The notes under the pieces are model-generated. The model had not been told where the DNA came from, searched no databases, and saw only the letters and a list, made by a program, of their open reading frames with translations. This document shows, piece by piece, positions 5,461-11,295 of a stretch of 11,295 nucleotides of DNA (position 1 is the first letter of the stretch; every line of letters starts with the position of its first letter). The stretch is taken from the NCBI GenBank assembly GCA_025354615.1, contig JANXMO010000641.1, positions 1 to 11,295 of the forward strand, written 5' to 3'. This DNA comes from Burkholderiales bacterium. Lineage in GTDB: Bacteria > Pseudomonadota > Gammaproteobacteria > Burkholderiales > Burkholderiaceae_C. The translations under genes and the position numbers were made by a program.

Positions 5461-8040
5461 TTATGAGGGCGTTAGGTCAGCTGTTCCCGGTCTCGCCGTC
5501 AGTCGTAGCGCGTTCGTGATCACCGACGCCGAGCTCAAGCTCATCGCCAGTGCAGCGATCATCGGCGACAGCAGCCAACCCGTCAGCGGGTAGAGAACGC
5601 CGGCGGCCAGCGGAATGCCGAGCGCGTTGTAGACAAAGGCGAAGCCGAGGTTCTGCTTCATGTTGGCGATCGTCTCTTCTGAGATTCGCCGCGCCTGAGT
5701 GATCCCGCGCAGGTCGCCTTTGACGAGCGTGACCTGTGCGCTGTTCATCGCCACCTCGGTCCCGGTGCCCATGGCCACGCCCACGTCGGCCTTGGCGAGC
5801 GCCGGAGCGTCGTTGATGCCGTCGCCCGCCATTGCCACAATCCGGCCTTCGCGCTGAAGCCGCGACACGAGATCGAGCTTGTCGGCCGGCTTGACCTCGC
5901 CGTGAACTTCGACAATGCCGAGCTTGGCCGCGATCGATTTGGCCGTCGTCAGGCCGTCGCCTGTCGCCATGACGGTGCGGATGCCGAGCGCCTTCAAACC
6001 GGCAAGCGCCTCGGCCGTGCTGGTCTTGATCGGGTCAGAGACCGCGATCAGTCCAGCCAACTGCCCATCGATCGACAGGTGTATCACGCTCGCGCCTTCC
6101 TGGTGCAGTGCCTCGGCCTGGGAAGACATGGCGTCGACCGTGACACCGATTTCCTTCATCAGCGCCGTGTTGCCGAGCGCCACGGCCTTGCCGCCGACCT
6201 TACCCCGCACGCCGACCCCGGTGCTCGACTCGAAGGCCTCGGGTTTGTCGAGTTGCAGACCCTTCTCGCGCGCCGCACGGACGATCGCGGCGGCCAGCGG
6301 ATGCTCGCTGCCCTGGTCGATGCTCGCTGCCAGGCGCAGCACCTCGTCGGCGCTGAAGCCTGTTACCGCCACAACCCGGTCGAACGCCGGCTTGCCCTCG
6401 GTTAGGGTCCCCGTCTTGTCGACGATCAGCGTGTCCACCTTGCGGAAGTTCTCGATCGCCGCGGCGTCGCGGAATAGGACGCCTTGAGTCGCCGCCTTGC
6501 CGGTCGCGACCATGATCGACATCGGCGTCGCCAGGCCGAGCGCGCAGGGGCAGGCGACGATCAGCACGGCCACGGCGTTGATGAGGCCGTAGACCCATCC
6601 CTGCTGCGGGCCGAAGATGCCCCAGCCGAAGAACGTCAGCAGGGCCACGCCGATCACCCCGACCACGAAGTAGCCGGCCACCTGATCGGCCATGCGCTGC
6701 ATCGGCGCGCGGCTGCGCTGCGCCTGGCCGACCATCTGAACGATCTGGGCGAGCACCGTCTTCGAGCCGATCGTTTCGGCTCGCATGACGAGCGCGCCGG
6801 TCGTGTTCATCGTTGCGCCGATCAGCTTGTCACCTGCCTGCTTGGCAACCGGCATCGGCTCGCCGGTGAGCATCGATTCATCAACCGCGCTGCTGCCTTC
6901 GAGGACGGCGCCGTCGACCGGCACTTTCTCGCTGGGGCGCACTCGGAGCGAATCGCCAATGTGCACATGCGCCAACGGCACGTCCTCTTCGGTCCCGTCG
7001 GCGTTCAGGCGCCGCGCCATCTTCGGCGCCAGTCCGAGCAGCGCCCGGATCGCCGCTGACGTCTGCGAGCGGGCCTTGAGTTCCAGCAATTGGCCGAGCA
7101 ACGTGAGCGAGACGATCACCGCGGCGGCCTCGAAGTACACGGAGACCCGACCCATCGAGACGAAGGCGGCCGGGAAGACGCGGCGCGCCATAGTGGCAAC
7201 GACGCTGTAGATGAACGCGGCAGACGTGCCGAGCCCGATCAGCGTGAACATGTTCGGGCTGCGGTTGACGACCGATTGCACCGCCCGGACGACGAACGGC
7301 CAACCTGCCCACAGGACTACCGGTGTCGCGAGCGCAAGCTCGACCCAGCTCTGGGTCGCCATGTCGAACAGCCCGAGCCGGTCGCCTGCCATGGCGAGGA
7401 CCGTGAGCGGCAGCGTCCACCAGAAACGGTGCCGGAAGTCGACGAGTTCGGGGCTGTCGCCGTCCTCGAGACTCGGCATCTCGGGCTCGAGCGCCATGCC
7501 GCACTTCGGGCAACTGCCCGGATGATCCTGGCGGACCTCCGGGTGCATGGGGCAAGTGTAGGTGGTCCCGGGGGCGACGGGTGTCTCGGCCACTTGCGGC
7601 GCTGCGGCGCTCGTCGACGTGGACGGTGTGTACTTGGCCGGATCGGCCACGAACTTCCCCTTGCAACCGGCACTGCAAAAGTAGACCGGCTTGCCCCCCT
7701 GCTCATGCACATGGGGCGACTGGGCGGTAACCGTCATCTTGCAGACCGGATCCTTGAGCTGGCTCGACGCGTCGGTCGATGCCGATGCCGATGCCGATGG
7801 CGCGGTCCGCGTCGAGCAGCAGCCGGCGTTCCCCGACGAGGCAGGAGTCGCCGCAGCCTTGCGCGGGGCGCATCCACAACCGCTCGCAGGCGTGCTTTGC
7901 ACGGACCCGTTCACCGATGCCGAAGGACCAGGGTTCTTCGCGCAGCACCCGCCGCCAGAGCTCGGTGGGTGCGTCTGATGCTCGTGGGCAGGCACGGCAT
8001 CGGGCTCGACGCCGCCCGGGCGATTGTTCAGCTTTTCCAT
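5461..8040 (-). CDS. copA: P1B-type Cu(I)/Ag(I)-exporting ATPase with YHS and CPMHP metal-binding domains
   Basis: An 859-aa inner-membrane pump. ATG 8040 is chosen: GGAG lies just upstream; the in-frame TTG at 8052 only adds MEKA-type residues that include this ribosome site. Order: Cys-rich, low-complexity N-terminus with CC 32-33, CGC 55-57 and CC 74-75; YHS domain ~95-137 (DPVCKM with C100, YFCSAGC with C122/C126); metal-binding domain ~161-182 ([15 protein letters not shown]); membrane helices from ~207; TGEP 392-395; CPC 497-499 in helix 6; phosphorylated D541 in DKTGTLT; HP 580-581; GDGINDAP; then YN and MSLSS in the last two helices. CPC plus YN and MxxSS is the P1B-1 signature for Cu(I)/Ag(I). 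No classical HMA domain (GMTCxxC) is present; the SilP/CopF-like layout uses the other domains. Transcribed from the MerR-type promoter at 8077-8108, divergent from the regulator. Confidence 0.95.
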   Translation of the reverse strand: MEKLNNRPGGVEPDAVPAHEHQTHPPSSGGGCCAKNPGPSASVNGSVQSTPASGCGCAPRKAAATPASSGNAGCCSTRTAPSASASASTDASSQLKDPVCKMTVTAQSPHVHEQGGKPVYFCSAGCKGKFVADPAKYTPSTSTSAAAPQVAETPVAPGTTYTCPMHPEVRQDHPGSCPKCGMALEPEMPSLEDGDSPELVDFRHRFWWTLPLTVLAMAGDRLGLFDMATQSWVELALATPVVLWAGWPFVVRAVQSVVNRSPNMFTLIGLGTSAAFIYSVVATMARRVFPAAFVSMGRVSVYFEAAAVIVSLTLLGQLLELKARSQTSAAIRALLGLAPKMARRLNADGTEEDVPLAHVHIGDSLRVRPSEKVPVDGAVLEGSSAVDESMLTGEPMPVAKQAGDKLIGATMNTTGALVMRAETIGSKTVLAQIVQMVGQAQRSRAPMQRMADQVAGYFVVGVIGVALLTFFGWGIFGPQQGWVYGLINAVAVLIVACPCALGLATPMSIMVATGKAATQGVLFRDAAAIENFRKVDTLIVDKTGTLTEGKPAFDRVVAVTGFSADEVLRLAASIDQGSEHPLAAAIVRAAREKGLQLDKPEAFESSTGVGVRGKVGGKAVALGNTALMKEIGVTVDAMSSQAEALHQEGASVIHLSIDGQLAGLIAVSDPIKTSTAEALAGLKALGIRTVMATGDGLTTAKSIAAKLGIVEVHGEVKPADKLDLVSRLQREGRIVAMAGDGINDAPALAKADVGVAMGTGTEVAMNSAQVTLVKGDLRGITQARRISEETIANMKQNLGFAFVYNALGIPLAAGVLYPLTGWLLSPMIAALAMSLSSASVITNALRLTARPGTADLTPS
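7777..7798 (-). repeat. Short hexamer tandem repeat within copA
   Basis: The unit GATGCC (plus strand) is repeated 3.5 times. On the coding strand it encodes the Ser-Ala-Ser-Ala stretch at about residues 82-88 of the ATPase, in the flexible linker between the last CC pair and the YHS domain. Slippage here would only change linker length in steps of two residues. Confidence 0.7.
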
Positions 8041-8076
8041 TGCTTTCTCCAAGCCGGTGAGGTCACCGCGTTGCAG

Positions 8077-8108
8077 AGCCTAAACTCCGTACTCAACCCC
8101 AGAGTCAA
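8077..8108 (-). promoter_or_regulatory. MerR-type promoter/operator for copA
   Basis: On the minus strand: -35 TTGACT (8103-8108), a long 20-bp spacer, and -10 TAGGCT (8077-8082). The overlong spacer is the hallmark of promoters activated by MerR-family twisting of DNA. The spacer carries an imperfect dyad with outer ACTC...GAGT and the half-site GAGTACGGA, which I recall being identical in the mer operator (TTGACTCCGTAC...GAGTACGGAAG). The start would lie near 8070, about 30 nt before the copA ATG. The gene for the matching regulator begins 12 bp away in the other direction. Confidence 0.82.
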
Positions 8109-8120
8109 GGCATTTCCGCC

Positions 8121-8573
8121 GTGAGGTCATCCCAAGTACCCGAGGCGCTCACGATCGGCCGGCTCGCCCGCGCCGCCGACGTCGGCGTCGAGACCGTCCG
8201 CTACTACCAGGAACGCAAGCTGCTGCCGGTGCCGACGAGCGCCGGCGCGTTCCGCCATTACCCAATCAAGCTGGTCGAGCGCATCCGCTTCATCAAGCAG
8301 GCGCAGGAACTCGGCTTCTCGCTTGAAGAGATCGGTGAGCTGCTGCAGCTCGAGGACGGGGCTGATCGGGTCTCGATCCGCCGCATCGCTGCTGACCGCC
8401 TGCAGCAGATCGAGGCGAAGCTCGCCGACCTCAAGCGGATGCAGCGCGTCTTGAAAGGCTTGCTGACCGAGTGCGAGCACACTGAAATCGACTTGCCCTG
8501 TCCGATCATCGGATCGATTCGTGTGCCCTTGCAGCGGGCAGCGCGAGTCGAAAAAGCCTGGGGCGGGGGCTGA
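8121..8573 (+). CDS. MerR-family metal-responsive regulator with two-cysteine sensor loop
   Basis: A 150-aa regulator beginning with GTG; no in-frame ATG lies close by, and translation from GTG gives the normal MerR N-terminus. Residues 10-48 are the winged helix-turn-helix (LTIGRLARAADVGVETVRYY, then GAFRHY), followed by the family stretch FIKQAQELGFSLEEIGELLQLEDG. A long helix (~87-114) leads to the sensor loop C118-x8-C127-P, the same spacing as MerR C117/C126 and PbrR. By alignment, MerR C82 is replaced by R83 and MerR C115 by T116. CueR-type Cu(I)/Ag(I) sensors also use only two loop cysteines with a non-Cys residue at the C82 position, so a monovalent metal is likely. It lies divergent to copA with a MerR-type operator between, and is followed by the transporter gene 1 bp later. 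Confidence 0.9.
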   Translation: MRSSQVPEALTIGRLARAADVGVETVRYYQERKLLPVPTSAGAFRHYPIKLVERIRFIKQAQELGFSLEEIGELLQLEDGADRVSIRRIAADRLQQIEAKLADLKRMQRVLKGLLTECEHTEIDLPCPIIGSIRVPLQRAARVEKAWGGG

Positions 8574-8574
8574 G

Positions 8575-9639
8575 ATGGCGTCGCTACAGACTTGGTCTTC
8601 ACGGCTGCCGGCGCTGCGAGGTGGTCTCATCGGCTTGGCAGCAGCAGTGTCCTTTGGCCTCAGCACGCCGCTGGTGCAACGATTCGGGATCGGAGTGGGC
8701 AGCTTTTCTACTGCCGCACTGCTCTACACCGGCGCCGCAGTGGCCGGCGCGCTCGCCCGCCGACCAATCGACCGTGAAGCGCGTGTCCGTCGCACCGACG
8801 CCGGCCCACTGCTTTTAATGGCGCTATTTGGCGCGGCGATAGGCCCTGCGGCATTGGCGTGGGGCCTGCAGCACACGAGCGGTGCCAGTGCGTCGCTCAT
8901 CCTGACGCTCGAGGTCGTGTTTACCGCGGTGCTCGCTCGCTTCTGGTACGGCGAAGCAGTCGACCGTCGGGTTTTGCTGGCGATGACGCTGTTGACGCTG
9001 GGTGGCGTCGTGCTAGTGGTCGATCGCGCCGACGCCGGGGGCGGACCGCTGCTGGGGCTTGTCGCGGTGCTCGGCGCCACGGCCGCCTGGGGCGTCGACA
9101 ACGCCCTCTCGAGACGCGTGGCGGAACGCGACCCGGGTCAGGTGGTCATGATCAAGAGCCTCCTGGGTGTAGCGGCGACGACTTCGGTGGCGGTGGCGCT
9201 AAGGGAGCCGATGCCGTATCTGTCGGTCGCCTTGACGCTGCTGGCCATCGGCGCCACTGGGTACGGTCTCAGCCTGCGGCTGTATCTCCTGGCGCAGCGG
9301 GCTTTCGGGGCGGCGCGTACCGCCTCCGTGTTCGCGTTCGCGCCCTTCATTGGCGCTGCCTTCGCCTTCGCGTTGGGCGAGCGCGGTCTGACGGGTGGGA
9401 TGCTGGGCGGGGGGCTGGTGATGTTCGCCGGTATCGCCCTGCACCTGTTTGAACGCCATGCGCATGACCACCGGCACGACACGCTGGAACACGAGCACGC
9501 CCACCGGCATGACGACGAACACCATCTGCACGCCCACCGGGTGACTCCCGAGGATGCGCACAGCCATCCACATCGGCATGAGCCCCTTCGACACGCTCAC
9601 CCCCATGTGCCCGACGAACACCACCAGCACGCCCACTAA
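8575..9639 (+). CDS. DMT/EamA-family transporter with histidine-rich C-terminal tail
   Basis: A 354-aa inner-membrane protein. ATG 8575, 1 bp after the merR stop and behind a G-rich stretch, is preferred over the upstream in-frame ATG 8521, which would read through the end of merR and add an uncharged, non-family leader. Residues ~14-292 show about ten hydrophobic segments in two halves, with EamA signatures GLAAAVSFGLSTPLVQRFG at the start, AAIGPAALAWGLQHTSGASASLILTLE mid first half and a second-half ATAAWGVDNALSRR. Residues 290-354 are a hydrophilic tail with 24 histidines, many as HxH. Family members export amino acids, sugars or other small molecules; the tail suggests binding of Cu, Zn, Ni or Co, as in other metal transporters. 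Cotranscription with the MerR regulator argues for a metal-linked role. Substrate is unknown. Confidence 0.88.
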   Translation: MASLQTWSSRLPALRGGLIGLAAAVSFGLSTPLVQRFGIGVGSFSTAALLYTGAAVAGALARRPIDREARVRRTDAGPLLLMALFGAAIGPAALAWGLQHTSGASASLILTLEVVFTAVLARFWYGEAVDRRVLLAMTLLTLGGVVLVVDRADAGGGPLLGLVAVLGATAAWGVDNALSRRVAERDPGQVVMIKSLLGVAATTSVAVALREPMPYLSVALTLLAIGATGYGLSLRLYLLAQRAFGAARTASVFAFAPFIGAAFAFALGERGLTGGMLGGGLVMFAGIALHLFERHAHDHRHDTLEHEHAHRHDDEHHLHAHRVTPEDAHSHPHRHEPLRHAHPHVPDEHHQHAH

Positions 9640-9649
9640 ACGCTTGGCG

Positions 9650-11080
9650 TCAGAGTCGTCCTTGCAGAAAAACCATGTACGACCGCGGGCTTTCGCCGTA
9701 GTACGGATCGAGCCGGGAGGGTGCACTGAGAAAACCGACCAGACCGCCGATGCCCCACTTGACCGGGCCGGTCTTCGCGAAGTCGAATATGTAGCCGACC
9801 GAGAACTTGCGGATGCGGAACTCCTCGCCGTGCAGGGGCTGCCCCTCCTGGAACAGCTCGCTATTGGAAACCTGCTCGGCGCGGCCGAAGAAGGTGTGGG
9901 TGTCACGCAGGACGTAGGTCGATTCCAGCAGCCAACCGGGTTCCGACACGCGCATGTCGGGTCCGTTCTTCCGGTTGCGACCGTAGGCGAGCGTCGTGGC
10001 CCATTCATCGGCGCCGAGGTGAGCGTGATACGTTGCCGAGGCGGTCGTCCGCCTGACGCTGGTGTCAGGCTCGAGTTGCTCGGGACTCTTCAGGTAGCCG
10101 TAGCTCACCTGCATCGACAGCTCCGGCAGCGGGTTCCAGGAAAGCCGGGTCGACCAGGAGTCGAATCTGCGGGTCTCGATGTTCCAGCGAAACTGGTCCG
10201 GCTCGCGGCCGTTGAACCAGGAGGCTTCGAGCTGGACCGGCCCCTTGCTTGCGCCTAGCGTCGCGACGCCGAAGGTGATGTGCGTCGAATCGAGCCAGTG
10301 GTGGGTGAGCGGCGCCTCGGGGTTACGGATGCCGGAAAAGCGGTGCATAAAGGCTGTGGGTCCGAGGGCGGGCTCGCCCGGCAAGCCAACGTAGCCGAAG
10401 ACGGCGCCGTCGTCGCCCAGCTTCAGGCTGTACGACGTCGACAGCTCCATGAAGAGATCGTGCGGATGCTGGCGGTCGACCAGCGGCGTCTTCCCGTCTG
10501 CCGTCTCGCCGGTCTCGAAAAGGAGCGGATAGCCGCGCTTGCCCATCGCCGGGTCGAGCGACACCATCGCTCGAAGCCCGATCGTGCCGGGCCCGACCGG
10601 GCGGTTGCCCATCAGCATGGCCATGCTTTCGGTGAAAGCCTTGCTGGCGCCGAGCGGACCGGTCTGCCGGTCGTAGATCCCGTTGACGAAGCCGTGCGCC
10701 ATCAGCGCCCAGTCGCCCTCCATCGAGTGCAGCCCCATCATCGGCGACGTGTCGGGTTGCCAGGACGTGCCCGACCCCTCGCGGGACATCGAATAGGGGC
10801 CGAAGGCGCTTTGCATGGCCATGCCGTGGCCGCTCATCGGCATGCCCTTCATCGACGACATGTCGTGGCCTTCCATGGTGGACATGTCATACCCCTTCAT
10901 GGAGGACATGTCGTGCCCGGGCATCGATGACATGTCGTGCGCCGCTGGAGGCGCCGCCGAGGCGGCGGATGCAGAACCTACCGGCGCAGCAGCTGATGGC
11001 TGCGCGTGCACGACGCCGGCGGCGAAGGTGCCGGCAAGCGCCGAAACGGCGAGGCAGGTCTTTGTGATCTTGAGTTGCAT
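9650..11080 (-). CDS. Secreted, probably outer-membrane beta-barrel protein with Met/His repeats, next to copD
   Basis: A 476-aa protein. ATG 11080 is chosen: AAGGA lies 6 nt upstream and it begins a classical signal peptide (MQLKITKTCLAVSALAGTFA, cleavage likely VHA-QP after residue 26); an in-frame start at 11185 would overlap copD. Residues 48-79 are four 8-residue repeats (HDMSSM-PG/KG, YDMSTMEG), followed by KGMPMSGHGMAMQ, a Met/His-rich copper-binding type sequence. Residues ~100-476 are rich in alternating aromatic/hydrophobic strands (WALMAHGFVNGIYD, SWFNGREPDQFRWN, LSWNPLPELSMQVSYGYL, ATTLAYGRNRKNG) ending YMVFLQGRL, a terminal beta-signal-like strand. It is not a recognisable CopB/PcoB (its conserved barrel motifs are absent). 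It follows copD by 25 bp, so it belongs to that operon. Uncharacterised family; copper role inferred. Confidence 0.8.
   Translation of the reverse strand: MQLKITKTCLAVSALAGTFAAGVVHAQPSAAAPVGSASAASAAPPAAHDMSSMPGHDMSSMKGYDMSTMEGHDMSSMKGMPMSGHGMAMQSAFGPYSMSREGSGTSWQPDTSPMMGLHSMEGDWALMAHGFVNGIYDRQTGPLGASKAFTESMAMLMGNRPVGPGTIGLRAMVSLDPAMGKRGYPLLFETGETADGKTPLVDRQHPHDLFMELSTSYSLKLGDDGAVFGYVGLPGEPALGPTAFMHRFSGIRNPEAPLTHHWLDSTHITFGVATLGASKGPVQLEASWFNGREPDQFRWNIETRRFDSWSTRLSWNPLPELSMQVSYGYLKSPEQLEPDTSVRRTTASATYHAHLGADEWATTLAYGRNRKNGPDMRVSEPGWLLESTYVLRDTHTFFGRAEQVSNSELFQEGQPLHGEEFRIRKFSVGYIFDFAKTGPVKWGIGGLVGFLSAPSRLDPYYGESPRSYMVFLQGRL
10844..10939 (-). repeat. Four tandem 24-bp units coding a Met/His repeat
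   Basis: Four head-to-tail 24-bp units code for residues 48-79 of the barrel protein (HDMSSMPG, HDMSSMKG, YDMSTMEG, HDMSSMKG). Every unit keeps Asp-Met and a second Met; the units differ at third codon positions and in the Pro/Lys/Glu residue. Each unit offers two Met and mostly one His, typical of Cu(I)/Ag(I) ligand sets in periplasmic copper proteins. Confidence 0.9.
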
Positions 11081-11105
11081 GGTGTTCCTTGAGTCGTTGA
11101 ATGTT

Positions 11106-11295
11106 TCAAGTCGTTGTGGGCAACCCGCTGGCGCCGAGGACCGCGGCGACGACGAGCGCCGCCAGCAGGACGACCGCCTCGGCACGAAGCACGTGCACGA
11201 AGCGCTGTTGCGGCCGAACGGAAGCGCCCGGCGAAGTTCGCAAAGCGGCCAGGAGGCCGGGCATGACGCGCAACCGGTTGAACGCGCTGAGTGCG
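11106..11295 (-). CDS. copD: Copper resistance protein D (CopD), C-terminal end only
   Basis: The last 62 residues and the TGA stop (11106-11108); the gene continues past the right edge. The visible part reads LSAFNRLRVMPGLLAALR, then QRFVHVLRAEAVVLLAALVVAAVLGASGLP. This matches the typical CopD/PcoD ending: a basic loop with N-R-x-R-x-x-P, a short amphipathic stretch, R-x-E and a final membrane helix that ends in Gly-x-x-x-P. CopD is a multi-pass inner-membrane protein usually encoded with CopC and thought to take part in copper uptake or delivery between periplasm and cytoplasm. CopD being immediately upstream of the Met-repeat barrel gene implies that a copABCD-like set probably lies beyond the window. 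The assignment rests on a short fragment. Confidence 0.75.
   Translation of the reverse strand, partial: ALSAFNRLRVMPGLLAALRTSPGASVRPQQRFVHVLRAEAVVLLAALVVAAVLGASGLPTTT

Larger units (their letters stand above)
5385..11295. mobile_element. Left part of a Tn3-family transposon carrying copper resistance genes
   Basis: Inferred from the outward-facing 38-bp terminal repeat at its left end, with the copper cluster starting 38 bp inside it and filling the rest of the window. No transposase, resolvase or second terminal repeat is present, so the element must continue past the right edge or be a one-ended remnant. The junction separates two functionally unrelated blocks (conjugation genes and metal resistance). 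No transposon of this content is identified by me by name. Confidence 0.65.

Noticed and set aside
6484..7059. Further plus-strand open frames opposite copA and a minus-strand frame at 6881-7678
   Set aside because: Out-of-frame shadows of a gene with complete family motifs; compositionally biased to Arg.
5461..8040. Zn/Cd/Pb-type (ZntA) ATPase
   Set aside because: Although CPC is shared, YN and MxxSS in the last helices plus YHS and CPMHP domains point to Cu(I)/Ag(I).
8041..8052. TTG start for copA at 8052
   Set aside because: The four extra codons contain the GGAG ribosome site of ATG 8040, which is the better start.
8071..8095. Plus-strand sigma-70 promoter for merR (TTGCAG ... TACTCA)
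   Set aside because: The spacing is only 13 bp and the -10 is poor; merR transcription probably starts in this gap but the site is not readable.
7090..8124. Long plus-strand open frame (344 codons) opposite copA
   Set aside because: High-GC shadow on the antisense strand of the ATPase; Arg/His/Gly-rich, no domain, no ribosome site.
8053..8573. Mercury resistance (mer) operon
   Set aside because: The operator looks mer-like, but there is no merT/P/A, the regulator lacks C82, and the divergent gene is a Cu/Ag ATPase.
9554..10930. Plus-strand frames (234 and 216 codons) opposite the barrel gene
   Set aside because: Mirror images of the barrel gene; the minus-strand frame has a signal peptide, ribosome site and repeats.
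9650..11080. CopB/PcoB outer-membrane protein
   Set aside because: Met-rich N-terminus and context fit, but the barrel region shows none of the CopB sequence motifs I know.
1..11295. CRISPR arrays, tRNA, rRNA, riboswitches, toxin-antitoxin pairs
   Set aside because: No regularly spaced repeats, RNA gene signatures or small two-gene modules were recognised by eye.

Overview
The window looks like part of the accessory genome (plasmid or integrative conjugative element) of a GC-rich Gram-negative bacterium, most likely a betaproteobacterium of the Burkholderiales type. This rests on the IncP-like transfer genes, the high-GC codon use and the style of the copper genes. No core chromosomal genes, rRNA or tRNA are seen. 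All family assignments come from reading motifs, not from database searches.

Left part (1-5275): the end of a RadC-family gene, then a mobilisation/transfer region in the RP4 Tra1 layout. Three overlapping minus-strand genes run away from position ~1700: a TraK/StbA-like oriT-binding protein, a StbB-family P-loop ATPase and a StbC/TraM-like membrane-anchored coiled-coil protein. A divergent plus-strand operon starts near 1850: a TraJ/MobC-like accessory protein, a MOBP-type relaxase with a readable HxDx4HxH metal site, and three poorly known genes (147, 287 and 180 aa), the last a membrane protein with a bacterial PH-like domain. The ~120-170 bp between the two operons carries an IncP-type nic motif (ATCCTG|C) on the minus strand, in the same relative position and orientation as in RP4, so it is probably oriT.

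Boundary (5385-5422): a full-length 38-bp terminal inverted repeat of the Tn21/Tn501 branch of the Tn3 family, its GGGG outer end facing left. Everything to its right is probably cargo of a Tn3-family transposon that landed just behind the mobilisation operon. Its transposase and other end are outside the window.

Right part (5423-11295): copper (or silver) resistance cargo. A P1B-type Cu(I)/Ag(I) ATPase with an unusual Cys-rich N-terminus, a YHS domain and a CPMHP metal-binding domain is read leftward from a MerR-type promoter (TTGACT, 20-bp spacer, TAGGCT). Read rightward from the same gap are a two-cysteine MerR regulator and, 1 bp after it, a DMT/EamA transporter ending in a 65-residue tail with 24 histidines. 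Meeting it tail to tail is a minus-strand gene for a secreted, probably outer-membrane beta-barrel protein with four 8-residue Met/His repeats, which follows the end of copD at the window edge. Together they suggest sensing of cytoplasmic copper, export to the periplasm by the ATPase, and periplasmic/outer-membrane handling by the CopD-linked operon. The most novel items are the His-tailed DMT transporter, the Met-repeat barrel protein and the three unknown genes behind the relaxase.
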